From Myxococcales bacterium (GTDB taxonomy: Bacteria > Myxococcota > Bradymonadia > UBA7976 > UBA1532): a stretch of 64,000 nt of DNA. Below the pieces are notes generated by a model, which did no database searches, had not been told where the DNA came from, and was given only the letters and a program-made list of their open reading frames with translations. The translations under genes and the position numbers were made by a program. Positions 24,979 to 33,744 of this stretch are shown here, piece after piece. The stretch's first letter is position 1, and every line of letters begins with the position of its first letter. Location of the stretch: assembly GCA_020633515.1 (NCBI GenBank), contig JACKDM010000017.1:18292-82291 (forward strand), written 5' to 3'.

Positions 24979-25302
24979 TCAGACCGAGAAGCTCTCGCCA
25001 CACCCGCAGGTGCGGCGGGCGTTGGGGTTTTGGAACTTGAAGCCCGCCCCGGCGAGGCTGTCGACGTAGTCGATCTCGGTCCCCATCAGGTAGAGGTAGC
25101 TCTTGGGGTCGACGAAGAGGGTGACCCCGTGGCTGTCGACCTCGCGGTCGCCCTTGTTGGCGCTCTCGGCGAACTCGAGGAAGTACGTGAACCCCGAGCA
25201 GCCGCCGCCGCGCACGCCGACGCGGAGCCCCTCGGTCGGCGAGGGGCGCTTCTGGATCAGCTCGCGGACCTTCTCGGCCGCCGATTCGGTGAGCTGGAGC
25301 AT
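24979..25302 (-). CDS. iscA: IscA, A-type Fe-S carrier
   Basis: This 107-residue HesB/IscA-family protein has the three ligand cysteines in place: GGGCSGFTY (about Cys36) and the C-terminal RTCGCGESF (C-G-C pair). The start LQLTESAAEKVRELIQKRP is the classic beginning of the family. A-type carriers accept clusters from IscU and deliver them to [4Fe-4S] enzymes, here perhaps HemN and the many Fe-S proteins of respiration. The open frame extends upstream through the IscU gene, but the ATG at 25302 is correct by family length and by the GGGAGGC ribosome binding site. It is 20 bases after iscU. Confidence 0.94.
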   Translation of the reverse strand: MLQLTESAAEKVRELIQKRPSPTEGLRVGVRGGGCSGFTYFLEFAESANKGDREVDSHGVTLFVDPKSYLYLMGTEIDYVDSLAGAGFKFQNPNARRTCGCGESFSV

Positions 25303-25322
25303 GGACGAGCCTCCCGCGCCCT

Positions 25323-25709
25323 TCAGGCGCGCGTCTTCTTCTGCTTGTAGTCTTCGATCGCGGCCCGGATCGCGTCCTCGGCGAGCACCGAGCAGTGGAT
25401 CTTGACCGGGGGCAGCGCGAGGTGGTTGGCGATGTCGCGGTTCTTGATGGTCAGCGCCTCGTCGATGGTGCGCCCCTTGACCCACTCGGTCACGAGGCTG
25501 CTCGACGCGATCGCCGAGCCGCAGCCATAGGTCTTGAAGCGGGCGTCTTCGATGACCCCGTCATCCGAGACCCGGATCTGCAGCCGCATCACGTCGCCGC
25601 AGGCGGGCGCGCCGACGAGGCCGGTGCCGACGTTGTCGTCGCTCTTGTCGAGCGTGCCGACGTTGCGCGGGTTCTCGTAGTGGTCGATGACCTTGTCGCT
25701 GTAGGCCAT
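25323..25709 (-). CDS. iscU: IscU scaffold protein
   Basis: This 128-residue scaffold has Cys37 (GAPACGDVM), Cys63 (TYGCGSAI) and Cys106 within the [16 protein letters not shown] motif, where the HscA-binding LPPVK site and the third cluster ligand meet. The N-terminus ([15 protein letters not shown]) is typical. IscU receives sulfur from IscS and builds [2Fe-2S] clusters that HscAB then transfers. The gene sits 22 bases after iscS, with an AGGAGACCCGACC leader. Nothing is unusual, except that no iscR or ferredoxin gene accompanies it. Confidence 0.97.
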   Translation of the reverse strand: MAYSDKVIDHYENPRNVGTLDKSDDNVGTGLVGAPACGDVMRLQIRVSDDGVIEDARFKTYGCGSAIASSSLVTEWVKGRTIDEALTIKNRDIANHLALPPVKIHCSVLAEDAIRAAIEDYKQKKTRA

Positions 25710-25731
25710 GGTCGGGTCTCCTTTCTGGCGC

Positions 25732-26946
25732 TCAGTGCGCGGTCCACTCGATCGACTTCAGGTCGATGCCGTCCTGGTGCATCTCCCAGAGCGGCGAGAG
25801 CTCGCGCAGGCGGGCCACCGACCGGATGACCAGGTCGGCGACGTAGTCGATCTCTTCTTCGGTGTTGAAGCGGCCGATCCCGAACCGGATCGACGAGTGC
25901 GCGTTCTCGTCGTCGATGCCGAGCGCGCGCAGCACGTAGCTCGGCTCGAGGCTCGCCGAGGTGCACGCCGAGCCCGACGACACCGCGACGTCGCGCAGCG
26001 CCATGAGCAGGCTCTCGCCCTCGACGAAGGTGAAGCTGACGTTGAGGCTGCCCGGCATCCGGGTCGCGAGGCTGCCGTTGACCATCACCTCGGGGATGCT
26101 CGCCTGCAGCTTGCCGAGGAGCCGGTCGCGCAGCGCGCGGGTGCGCTCGATCTCGGCCGGCATCTCCAGCCGCGCGATCTCGGCGGCGGCGCCGAGGCCG
26201 ACGATCTGGTGCACCGGGAGCGTGCCCGAGCGCATCCCGCGCTCGTGGCCGCCGCCGTGCATCAGCGGCGCGATCCGCACCCGCGGGCTCTTGCGGCGCA
26301 CGTAGAGCGCGCCGATGCCCTTGGGGCCATACATCTTGTGACCGCTGATCGAGAGCAGGTCGATGCCCATCGCGTCGACGTCGATCGGCACCTTGCCCGC
26401 CGTCTGGGCGGCGTCGGTGTGGAAGAGCACGCCCTTCTTCTTGCAGATGCGGCCGATCTCGGCGACCGGGTTGAGGGTGCCGATCTCGTTGTTGCCGTGC
26501 ATCACGCTGACGATCACGGTGTCGTCGCGGATCGCCTTCTCGACGTCGGCCGGGTCGACGACGCCGTCGGCGGCGACCGGCAGCCAGGTGACCTCGGCGC
26601 CCTGGCGCTCGAGGTGGCGCACGGTGTCGATGATGGCCTTGTGCTCGATGGGGCTGGTGACGATGTGGCGCCCCTTGCTCGCGTAGAACTCGATGGCGCC
26701 CTTGATCGCCATGTTGTCCGACTCGGTCGCGCCGCTCGTGAAGATGATCTCCTTGGCCGAGGCCCCGATCAGGGCGCCGACCTGCTCGCGGGCCTTCTCG
26801 ACGGCCTCTTCGGCGACCCAGCCGAAGGCGTGGTTGCGGCTCGCGGCGTTGCCGAAGTGCTCGACGAGGTAGGGCATCATCGCCTCGGCCACCCGGCGGT
26901 CGCAGGGGGTCGTGGCGTGGTTGTCCATGTAGATCGGCAGCTTCAT
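25732..26946 (-). CDS. iscS: IscS cysteine desulfurase
   Basis: This 404-residue PLP enzyme has the same length as Escherichia coli IscS. It shows the N-terminus [14 protein letters not shown], the PLP-lysine motif [20 protein letters not shown] and the mobile catalytic loop [20 protein letters not shown] with the sulfur-accepting Cys. It converts cysteine to alanine and passes persulfide sulfur to IscU. The ATG at 26946 is chosen from the family N-terminus; the longer open frame upstream belongs to the MerR gene region. It is the first enzyme gene of the operon, 17 bases after the regulator gene, so regulator and pathway are likely one transcript. Confidence 0.97.
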   Translation of the reverse strand: MKLPIYMDNHATTPCDRRVAEAMMPYLVEHFGNAASRNHAFGWVAEEAVEKAREQVGALIGASAKEIIFTSGATESDNMAIKGAIEFYASKGRHIVTSPIEHKAIIDTVRHLERQGAEVTWLPVAADGVVDPADVEKAIRDDTVIVSVMHGNNEIGTLNPVAEIGRICKKKGVLFHTDAAQTAGKVPIDVDAMGIDLLSISGHKMYGPKGIGALYVRRKSPRVRIAPLMHGGGHERGMRSGTLPVHQIVGLGAAAEIARLEMPAEIERTRALRDRLLGKLQASIPEVMVNGSLATRMPGSLNVSFTFVEGESLLMALRDVAVSSGSACTSASLEPSYVLRALGIDDENAHSSIRFGIGRFNTEEEIDYVADLVIRSVARLRELSPLWEMHQDGIDLKSIEWTAH

Positions 26947-26963
26947 GGTCTCCTCGGTGACGG

Positions 26964-27461
26964 CTAGCGGGCCGTCAATCCCGTGATCAGGGTCAGCGCC
27001 TCGTCGGCGGCCTCGTCGGTGCGGGCGCAGCCGCCGCACGCGTGGTGCGGCTGCGCGGCGACCCCGCAGGTGCGGCAGCCTTCGAGGAACGCGAGGCTGT
27101 CGGCGAGCTCGCGCTCGAGGCGCTGCAGCTCGCCGAGGCGCTCGCGCACATCGGCGAGGCGGGCGCGGTAGGCGTCCTTGATGCGGCTCATCGCCACCGC
27201 CGGGATCGCCTCGGTCGTCCAGTCGCGCACCAGCTCGCGGACCTCGGCGAGCGAGAAGCCGAGGCGCTGGAGCCGATCGATGTACTCGATGCGATCGAGG
27301 TTGCCCTCGTCGTACAGCCGGAACCCGCCTTTGCTGCGCTTCGCCGGCACGAGCAGGTCGAGCTCCTCGTAGTGGTGCAGCGCGCGCACGGTCTTGTCGG
27401 TGCGGCGCGCGAGCTCTCCGATGCGCATCAGCTCGTGTTCTCGGCGGTCGTCGTCGGCCAC
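26964..27461 (-). CDS. MerR-family regulator with cysteine-rich C-terminus, heading the isc operon
   Basis: This 165-residue protein has the MerR winged helix at about 12-80 ([49 protein letters not shown]) and a dimerisation coiled coil at about 85-125. A C-terminal cluster, C-R-T-C followed by H-H-A-C-G-G-C, is suited to bind a metal or Fe-S cluster. It occupies the place held by iscR in most ISC operons, and the frame reads straight into iscS. A role as the iron-sulfur or redox sensor of the operon is therefore likely, though inferred. The GTG start has GAGGAG eight bases upstream. A consensus-like promoter lies just before it. Confidence 0.88.
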   Translation of the reverse strand: MADDDRREHELMRIGELARRTDKTVRALHHYEELDLLVPAKRSKGGFRLYDEGNLDRIEYIDRLQRLGFSLAEVRELVRDWTTEAIPAVAMSRIKDAYRARLADVRERLGELQRLERELADSLAFLEGCRTCGVAAQPHHACGGCARTDEAADEALTLITGLTAR

Positions 27462-27491
27462 GCGGGGCTCCTCGGGGCGTCGAGCGGCGAG

Positions 27492-27520
27492 ACCCTACGC
27501 GTCCGGGCGGTCGCTGTCAA
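27492..27520 (-). promoter_or_regulatory. promoter of the regulator-isc operon
   Basis: On the minus strand TTGACA (27520-27515, perfect -35) and TAGGGT (27497-27492, -10) are 17 bases apart. Transcription would start near 27485, about 24 bases before the GTG of the MerR-type gene. MerR activators usually work on 19-20 bp spacers; a 17-bp spacer fits repression or an upstream mode of action better. Confidence 0.6.
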
Positions 27521-27534
27521 GGACTCGCACTCTT

Positions 27535-27615
27535 ACGTGAGGGTGAGATTCGCGACGGCAGAAAGGGTTTCGGCGGCGGGGCAGGGTGATTTGAATCTCA
27601 CGCCGACGTGAGATT
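27535..27615. promoter_or_regulatory. three GTGAGATT half-sites, including a perfect 9-bp dyad, upstream of the isc promoter
   Basis: The octamer GTGAGATT occurs at 27543-27550 and 27608-27615, and its complement AATCTCAC at 27594-27601. The last two form a perfect dyad AATCTCACG-CCGA-CGTGAGATT (27594-27615) that touches the stop codon of the upstream minus-strand gene. There is no T-run on the minus strand after it. It can be read as an operator array for the isc regulator or as a weak terminator of the upstream gene. Confidence 0.45.
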
Positions 27616-28261
27616 ACTGCGCCGGGACGAGGCGCACGTAGTCGCGGATCCGCTGCCCGTCGGGGGTGACGACGGTGATGCCGAACATGCCGTGCTGGTC
27701 GTCGGCGAGCGCGAGCGCCTCTTCGAAGCCCTCGGGGCCGGTGGCGGGGTGGTGGCCGAGCTCGACGACCTGGCTGTCGGGCGGGACGCCGAGCGCGGCG
27801 ACGAGCGCGGGCGAGAGCAGCTCCTCGACGGTGATGCGGGCCGGCATCCGCCCCGAGCGGGGGAGGTTGCCGTAGTAGCGGCGCAGCGTCTCCTTGACCG
27901 CGGCGGGCGTGGCCTCGGGCATGGGCATGTCGGGGCGGCGGCCGTGGCGGCCGGGCTCGACGGGGCGGTACTCGCCGACGGGGAGCGCGCGGGCGGGGGC
28001 GCGGAGGTCGGGCGCCGAGAGGCGGGGGCGGCCGGCGGGCTCGGGGGTGGCGGGCGCGGTCGCGACGACGGCGGGCGCGCCCGGCGCGCCAGCGGTGTTC
28101 GGGTCGGCGGCGCTCGGGTCGGCGCCGTTCGGCTCGGCGCTCGGGGTGGCGCCCTGGACAGTGGGCGGGGCGATCGGCGCGCGGGGCGGCGCGCTCGGCA
28201 GCAGCGCCCACACGACGAGCCCGGCGGTCAGCGCGAGCAGCAGCGGCAACAACAGCTTCAT
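27614..28261 (-). CDS. membrane-anchored envelope protein of unknown function
   Basis: This 215-residue protein has one N-terminal hydrophobic segment (about 3-20; LLLPLLLALTAGLVVWALL). A Pro/Ala/Thr-rich linker follows to about residue 95. The folded C-terminal part (about 110-215) includes VKETLRRYYGNLPRSGRMPA, ITVEELLSP and a last beta section, GMFGITVVTPDGQRIRDYVR. I do not recognise the family. The start at 28261 is the ATG directly before the hydrophobic segment. It lies upstream of the MerR-isc operon on the same strand with 152 bases between, and is divergent from the desaturase gene. Confidence 0.65.
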   Translation of the reverse strand: MKLLLPLLLALTAGLVVWALLPSAPPRAPIAPPTVQGATPSAEPNGADPSAADPNTAGAPGAPAVVATAPATPEPAGRPRLSAPDLRAPARALPVGEYRPVEPGRHGRRPDMPMPEATPAAVKETLRRYYGNLPRSGRMPARITVEELLSPALVAALGVPPDSQVVELGHHPATGPEGFEEALALADDQHGMFGITVVTPDGQRIRDYVRLVPAQ

Positions 28262-28421
28262 CGGCGCCTCGACGGGACGAGCCCCGGTCGCGGGGCATCG
28301 ACAGGCAGTGTAGCCGAATCGGGCGCTGACGCGCGCCGCCGTCTCCACAAAAGCAGTGCAGTCGATCGCGGGCGGTATGGTAGGTTGCCGGACCGCGCGC
28401 GGTGAACGCGGGGAGCCTTCG

Positions 28422-29528
28422 ATGCAGATCTCGTCAATAGAAGGTGAGCGACCCGCGCCGGTCGGTCTGCCGGGCGCGGAGCGGGTGGTTCGTGACTCGG
28501 CGCCGACGCTGCCGATCGCGCCGGTGAGCGCGGTGGAGCCGATCGGCGCGACGGTGCCCGAGCTGCGGGCGTTGCCGGGCGCGGCGGCGCCGCAGCCGGT
28601 CGGGGCGCCGCCGCACATCGACCGGCGGCGGCGGGCGCTGTTGACGGTGCTGTCGTCGACCTACCTCTTCGCCTTCGCCGGGATCGCGATCTGGGGCGCC
28701 TCGTGGCCCGCGGTCGTCGGCTTCGTGCTGCTCTCCTACCTCGGCATGATCCTGCACGAGCTCGTGCTGCACCGCTTCCTCGCGCACAAGGCGTTCCGCA
28801 CGAGCCGGTGGTTCCGCTTCGTGCTGACCCTCGGCGCGATGATGTGGCCGGCGCGCGGCCCGATCTGGTGGGCGGCGACCCACCGTCACCACCATCGGCA
28901 CGCCGACACCGAGGAGGACGTTCACAGCCCGCGGCACGGGCGGCTGCACGCGACGGTGGGCTGGCTGTTCGCGCCGCGCGCGCTCGCGATGGGCGACGCC
29001 GAGGTGCACGATCTGACGCGGGACCCGGAGATGCGGGCGCTCCAGCGCGTCTTCAAGCTGCCGTTCCTGTGCTCGATCGGGCTCGGCTTCCTCGCCGGCC
29101 GGGCGGTCGAGGCGCTGTGGCCGGCGAGCGGCATGACCGCGATGCAGGGGCTGGTGTGGTGGGGGCTTTTGCGCGCGCTCTACCCGGTGCTCATGATGGG
29201 GGTCGTCAACAACTTCGGCCACCGCGCGCCCTATGGCCGGCGCCGCTTCGCGACCGGCGACGACACCCGCAACCTCGACGCGCTCGCGTGGCTCACCGCC
29301 GGCGCCTCGCTGCACAACAACCACCACCACTACCCGCACGGCGCCCGCGCCGGGTTCTTCCCCGGCGAGCCCGATCCGACGTACTGGACGATCCGCCTCC
29401 TCCAGAAGCTCGGGCTGGTGTGGAGCGTGCGCGACGTGCCCGCGGCGAAGCTCGAAGAGGACCGCGTCGACCTCGGCGCCGCCGACCACCGCGCCGAGGC
29501 GGTCGCGCCGGTCGCCGACGCCGCCTGA
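28422..29528 (+). CDS. membrane fatty-acid (acyl-CoA) desaturase
   Basis: This 368-residue membrane di-iron desaturase has the three histidine boxes HRFLAH (about 111), HRHHHRH (about 155) and HNNHHHYPH (about 294), and four hydrophobic segments. It fits the Delta-9 acyl-CoA/acyl-lipid desaturase family, which adds a double bond to long-chain acyl groups with O2 and electrons from a ferredoxin or cytochrome b5-type donor. A Pro-rich N-terminal extension of about 60 residues precedes the first helix. The ATG at 28422 is preferred over 28356 because the upstream residues are Arg/Gly-rich and GGGGAG precedes it. It converges with the RND operon with 7 bases between. Confidence 0.92.
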   Translation: MQISSIEGERPAPVGLPGAERVVRDSAPTLPIAPVSAVEPIGATVPELRALPGAAAPQPVGAPPHIDRRRRALLTVLSSTYLFAFAGIAIWGASWPAVVGFVLLSYLGMILHELVLHRFLAHKAFRTSRWFRFVLTLGAMMWPARGPIWWAATHRHHHRHADTEEDVHSPRHGRLHATVGWLFAPRALAMGDAEVHDLTRDPEMRALQRVFKLPFLCSIGLGFLAGRAVEALWPASGMTAMQGLVWWGLLRALYPVLMMGVVNNFGHRAPYGRRRFATGDDTRNLDALAWLTAGASLHNNHHHYPHGARAGFFPGEPDPTYWTIRLLQKLGLVWSVRDVPAAKLEEDRVDLGAADHRAEAVAPVADAA

Positions 29529-29535
29529 GCGCCGA

Positions 29536-32500
29536 TCAGCCCGCCGGGACCTCGGCGTCCGGGTCGACCTCGACCGGCTTGATCCACATCCGCAGCCGCC
29601 AGATCAGCACGAAGACCGCCGGCACGAGGAAGACGGTGAGCACCGTCGAGAGCGCGAGCCCGCCGAGCACCACCGCGCCGACGCCGCGGTAGAGCTCGCT
29701 GCCCGAGCCGGGGAAGAGCACGAGCGGCGTCAGCCCGGCGAGCGAGGTCAACACGCTCATCGCGATCGGCCGGATCCGGCGCCGCACCGCGTCGGCGGTC
29801 GCCTCGGCGAGCTCGAGCCCGGCCCGCATCCGCACGATCGCGCCGTCGACGACGAGGATCGCGTTGTTGACCACGACCCCGATCAAGATGATGAACCCCA
29901 TCGCGGTCATCATGTCGAGCGGCTGGGCGCCGAGGGTCGCGTCGACGATGCGCAAGAGGAATATGCCGCCCGCGCCGGCGAGCGGCACGCTGACGAGGAT
30001 CGCAAACGGCGCGAGGAAGTCCTCGAAGAGCGCGGCGAGCAGCAGGAAGCTGATCAACACCGCAAACAGCAGCGCGTAGCCGAGGCGGCCTTGCGCGTCT
30101 TCGAGGTCGCCGGCGCTGCCCGCGTAGGCGACGCGCATGTCCTCGGGCGCCTGCGCCATCATGCCGGGCACCACCTCCTCGCGCACGATCCGCACCGCGT
30201 CTTCGAGCGGGATCGAGTCGGGCGGCGAGACCTGCAACGTCAGCGAGCGCCGCCGCTCGATGTGCTGGATCACCGTCGGTCCGAGCGTCTCTTCGATCTT
30301 GGCGACCTGCCCGAGCGGCACGACCTGCCCGCCCGGCGTCGGCACCGGCGCCGAGGCGAGCGCGCCGACGTCGCTGGTGTCGAGCCCGCGCGCCCGGACG
30401 ACCACGTCGAGCTTCGGCTCGCCGTCGGGGCCGAGCTCGCCGATGATCGCGCCGTCGACATAGGCCGCCACGAGCTGCCCGATGTCGGCGCCGTTGAGCC
30501 CGAGCCGCGTCGCCTGCGCTCGATCGGGCGTCACCCGGAACTCGGGCGCGCCGAAGTCGAGCCCCGGGATCGGCCGGATCTGCGCGCCGGGCAGCGCCTG
30601 CGACAACGCGCCCATCAGCTTCTGACCGAACTGCACCGTCCCGATCTGATCGGCGCTCATCAGGTCGATCTCGATCGAGCGCCCGCCGCCGAGCCGCTGC
30701 CCGAAGAGGCTCGCCTGGCTCGCGAACGCAAACACGCCCGGGATCTGCCCCTGCGCCTCGCGCACCATGCGCTCGACCTCCTTCATGCGGGACTGCTCGC
30801 GGCCGACGGCGCCCATGAACGCCTGCGACGCGGTCCCGACGAAGAAGCTGCGCTCGAGCACGGGCTTTCCGTCCTTCTCCTGCTGGATGTGCGGCACGAG
30901 CGCGCCCTGCACCGTCTCGCCCATCGCGTGCAGCTCCTCGACCCCGTAGCCGGGCGGGGGCACGATCACGCCGAAGACGATGTCGCGGTTGCCGGTCGGC
31001 AGGTACTCCATCGACGGCACGAGCATCACGCCGGCGACGCCGGTGCCGCCGAGGCCGACCGCGGCGACGAGGAACGCGCGCCAGGGCTTCGCCACGATCC
31101 AGCGCACGACGCCGGTGATGCGCCCGCGGAGGCCGGTCTGGCCGGCGGTCTCTTCGTCTTCGGTGACCTGCTTGGCGCCCTTGAGCATGAACGCCGAGTA
31201 GCTCGGGATCACGAGCACCGAGACGATCAACGAGACGAAGACCGCCGTCGAGATCGCGACCGCGACGTCGCGCAGCAGCTCACCGACCTCGTCCTGCCAG
31301 GAGATGATCGGCAGGAAGACCGCCGCCGTCGTCAGCGTCGACGCCAGGATCGCGCCCCACACCTCGCGGGTGCCTTCGAGCGCCGCCTTCTTGACCGGGA
31401 CCTTCTGCCGCCAGGTGTCGATCGCCTCGAGGACCACGATCGAGTTGTCGACCACCATGCCGACCGCGAACGCCATGCCGGCGAGCGAGACGATGTTGAT
31501 CGTGCGCCCCATCGCCGACATGCCGAGCGCGGTCCCGATCACCGAGACCGGGATCGCGATCGAGACGACGAGCGAGGCGCGGATCGAGCGCAGGAAGATC
31601 AGCAGCACGATCACCGCGAGCGCCGCGCCGATCAGCAGGTTCTCCTGCACGAGCTCGAGCGCCGCCTCGATGTAGCCGGTCTGGTCGCTGACGACGTTGA
31701 TGAGCAGCCCCTCGGCGTCGAGGAAGGCCTTCTGCACCTCGTCGTTGACGTCGTAGATCTCGCGGGTGACCTCGAGCACGTTGAAGCCCGCCTCGCGGTA
31801 GAGCAGGAGCGCCATCGACGGCTTGCCGTTGGCGAAGCCGACCGCCTCCCGCTCGCGCAGCCCCGCCTCGACCTTCGCCACGTCACCGAGCAGCACCGGC
31901 GTCCCGTCGTCGCTGGTGCGCAGCACGATGCGCTCGAGCCGCGACGGCACGTTGGGCGCCACGTCGGTGCGCACCACGAACTCGAGCTTGCCGATCGTCA
32001 GATCACCCGCCGAGATGTCGGTCAGCTCCGCGCGCACCGCGGCGACGAGCCGGCTCACCGTCACCCCGCGCGCGGCGAGCGCGACCGGGTCGAACTCGAC
32101 GTGCACCTCGCTGTCGCGCCCCGCGATCAGCCGGATCCCCGAGACGCCGCGCACCCGCTCCAGCCGCGGCACGACGTTGTCCTCGACGTAGGTGCGAAAC
32201 TCCTCGACCGGCCGCCCCGGCGGGTCGGAGGTGATGATGAGCACCGCGAGCGGCGGCCCCGACGAGTTCGAGGTCGAGATCACCGGCTGCCGCGCCGCCT
32301 CGGGGTAGTCGGGGACCTGGCTGAGCAGGTTCGACGCGCGCACGAGCGCCTCTTCGAGATCGGCGCCGACCCCGAGCTCGAGCGTGACGACCGCCTGCCC
32401 CGGCCGGGCCTCCGACGTCATCTTCAACAGCCCGGGCAACGACTTGAGCGCCTCTTCCTGCTCCTCGACGATCTCGGTCTCGAGCTCGAGCGGGGTCGCG

Positions 32501-32664
32501 CCCGGCCACAGCGTCGTGACCGTGATCGTCGGCACCGTCACGTCGGGGGTGAGCTGGATCGGCAGCTCGAGCACCGAGAGCACGCCGAAGAAGACGACGA
32601 GGATGACCCCGACGGTGACCGTGACCGGCCGCCGGATGGCCCACGCGATGACGCCGTCGCCCAC
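29536..32664 (-). CDS. RND-family inner-membrane efflux pump
   Basis: This 1042-residue protein has the AcrB/MexB-type plan: helix 1, a large periplasmic loop, helices 2-6, helix 7, a second loop and helices 8-12. The N-terminus is WAIRRPVTVTVGVILVVFFG, followed by the porter-domain motif SVLELPIQLTPDVTVPTITV. The helix-4 motif is FAVGMVVDNSIVVLEAI, so the proton relay has Asp-Asn where AcrB has Asp-Asp. It begins 3 bases after the membrane-fusion gene stop, completing a TolC-MFP-RND operon. It probably exports amphiphilic compounds (HAE-type) rather than metals; the substrate is not deducible. Length and reading frame are intact. Confidence 0.95.
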   Translation of the reverse strand: MGDGVIAWAIRRPVTVTVGVILVVFFGVLSVLELPIQLTPDVTVPTITVTTLWPGATPLELETEIVEEQEEALKSLPGLLKMTSEARPGQAVVTLELGVGADLEEALVRASNLLSQVPDYPEAARQPVISTSNSSGPPLAVLIITSDPPGRPVEEFRTYVEDNVVPRLERVRGVSGIRLIAGRDSEVHVEFDPVALAARGVTVSRLVAAVRAELTDISAGDLTIGKLEFVVRTDVAPNVPSRLERIVLRTSDDGTPVLLGDVAKVEAGLREREAVGFANGKPSMALLLYREAGFNVLEVTREIYDVNDEVQKAFLDAEGLLINVVSDQTGYIEAALELVQENLLIGAALAVIVLLIFLRSIRASLVVSIAIPVSVIGTALGMSAMGRTINIVSLAGMAFAVGMVVDNSIVVLEAIDTWRQKVPVKKAALEGTREVWGAILASTLTTAAVFLPIISWQDEVGELLRDVAVAISTAVFVSLIVSVLVIPSYSAFMLKGAKQVTEDEETAGQTGLRGRITGVVRWIVAKPWRAFLVAAVGLGGTGVAGVMLVPSMEYLPTGNRDIVFGVIVPPPGYGVEELHAMGETVQGALVPHIQQEKDGKPVLERSFFVGTASQAFMGAVGREQSRMKEVERMVREAQGQIPGVFAFASQASLFGQRLGGGRSIEIDLMSADQIGTVQFGQKLMGALSQALPGAQIRPIPGLDFGAPEFRVTPDRAQATRLGLNGADIGQLVAAYVDGAIIGELGPDGEPKLDVVVRARGLDTSDVGALASAPVPTPGGQVVPLGQVAKIEETLGPTVIQHIERRRSLTLQVSPPDSIPLEDAVRIVREEVVPGMMAQAPEDMRVAYAGSAGDLEDAQGRLGYALLFAVLISFLLLAALFEDFLAPFAILVSVPLAGAGGIFLLRIVDATLGAQPLDMMTAMGFIILIGVVVNNAILVVDGAIVRMRAGLELAEATADAVRRRIRPIAMSVLTSLAGLTPLVLFPGSGSELYRGVGAVVLGGLALSTVLTVFLVPAVFVLIWRLRMWIKPVEVDPDAEVPAG

Positions 32665-32667
32665 CGG

Positions 32668-33744
32668 CTACTCCATGATCGCGATCGGCTGGCCGGGGCG
32701 GATGCGCTCGTTGCCGCGCACGAGCACCCGATCGTCGACCGCGAGACCCTCGCCGCGGATGATCGCCTCGTCGTTCGACGTCGCCTCGACGACGACCTCG
32801 ACCGGCGCCGCCTTGCCGTCGACCGCCTTGACCACCCGCACCCCGCCCGGCCCGCGCACGAGCGCGTCGCGGCTGACGAGCAGCCCCTCGCCGGTCGCGT
32901 AGGCGAACGTCACGTCGACCGGCATGCCCGGCAACAGCCGCTCGTCGGCCGCGTCGGGCTCGATCCGCACCCGCACCGTGCGCGTCGTCTCGTCGAGCGC
33001 CGGCACCACCCCCTTGACCGTCGCCGCGATCGGCGGCGTGCCCGCGAGCTTCACCGCGGTCCCCGGCCGGAGGTAGCGCGCGATCGCCACGTCGACGTCG
33101 ACCTCGACCTGCAGCGCGCCGCTCGACACCAGCCCGACCATCGCCTGCCCCGGGTTGACCCACATGCCCGGCTCGACCTCGCGCCGCTGCACCGTGCCCG
33201 CGAACGGCGCCTCGACGGTGTGCCGCGCGAGCTCCGCCTGCAACCGCTCGACCTCGGCCCGCGCCGCTCGCACCCGCGCGCCCTGCACCTCGGCCGCGCT
33301 CGCGAAGCGCTCCCGCTCGGCCTCGGTGATCACCGGCGCGGCGAGCTTCGCGGTGCGCTCGAGCTCGCGCCGCGACAGCGACGCCTCGGCCTCGGCCTGC
33401 TTCTGCGCCGCCCGCGCCGCCGCCAGCCGCGGCTCGATCAGATCGCGGTCGAGGCGCACGAGCACCGCGCCCGCCTCGACCACGTCACCCGGCCGCACCG
33501 TCACCGCCGCGACCGTGCCCGCCACCGCCGCCGCCAGCGTCGTCGTCGACAGCGGCGTCACGTAGCCGAGGAAGGTGCGCTTCGCCGTCAGCGCGCCGCG
33601 CCGCACCGGCGCGACCTTGACCTTCGCCGGCGGCGGCTCGGGCTTCGCCGTCTCCTTGCTCGCCGACGACTCACCGCAGCCGACGAGCCCCGGCGCCGCG
33701 AGCGCCGCGATCAGCAGGAGCCTGCTTGCAACGGAGTACCTCAC
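32668..33744 (-). CDS. RND periplasmic adaptor (membrane-fusion) lipoprotein
   Basis: This 358-residue protein has lipobox LVGC (Cys about 23). It has a first barrel-sandwich half (TLAAAVAGTVAAVTVRPGDV), an alpha-helical hairpin of about 80 residues, and the second sandwich half ending APFAGTVQRREVEPGMWVNP. The beta-barrel and membrane-proximal domains follow. This is the AcrA/MexA order. It bridges the RND pump and the TolC-like channel encoded beside it. Its start overlaps the stop of the outer-membrane gene by 4 bases, so translation is coupled. Confidence 0.94.
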   Translation of the reverse strand: MRYSVASRLLLIAALAAPGLVGCGESSASKETAKPEPPPAKVKVAPVRRGALTAKRTFLGYVTPLSTTTLAAAVAGTVAAVTVRPGDVVEAGAVLVRLDRDLIEPRLAAARAAQKQAEAEASLSRRELERTAKLAAPVITEAERERFASAAEVQGARVRAARAEVERLQAELARHTVEAPFAGTVQRREVEPGMWVNPGQAMVGLVSSGALQVEVDVDVAIARYLRPGTAVKLAGTPPIAATVKGVVPALDETTRTVRVRIEPDAADERLLPGMPVDVTFAYATGEGLLVSRDALVRGPGGVRVVKAVDGKAAPVEVVVEATSNDEAIIRGEGLAVDDRVLVRGNERIRPGQPIAIME

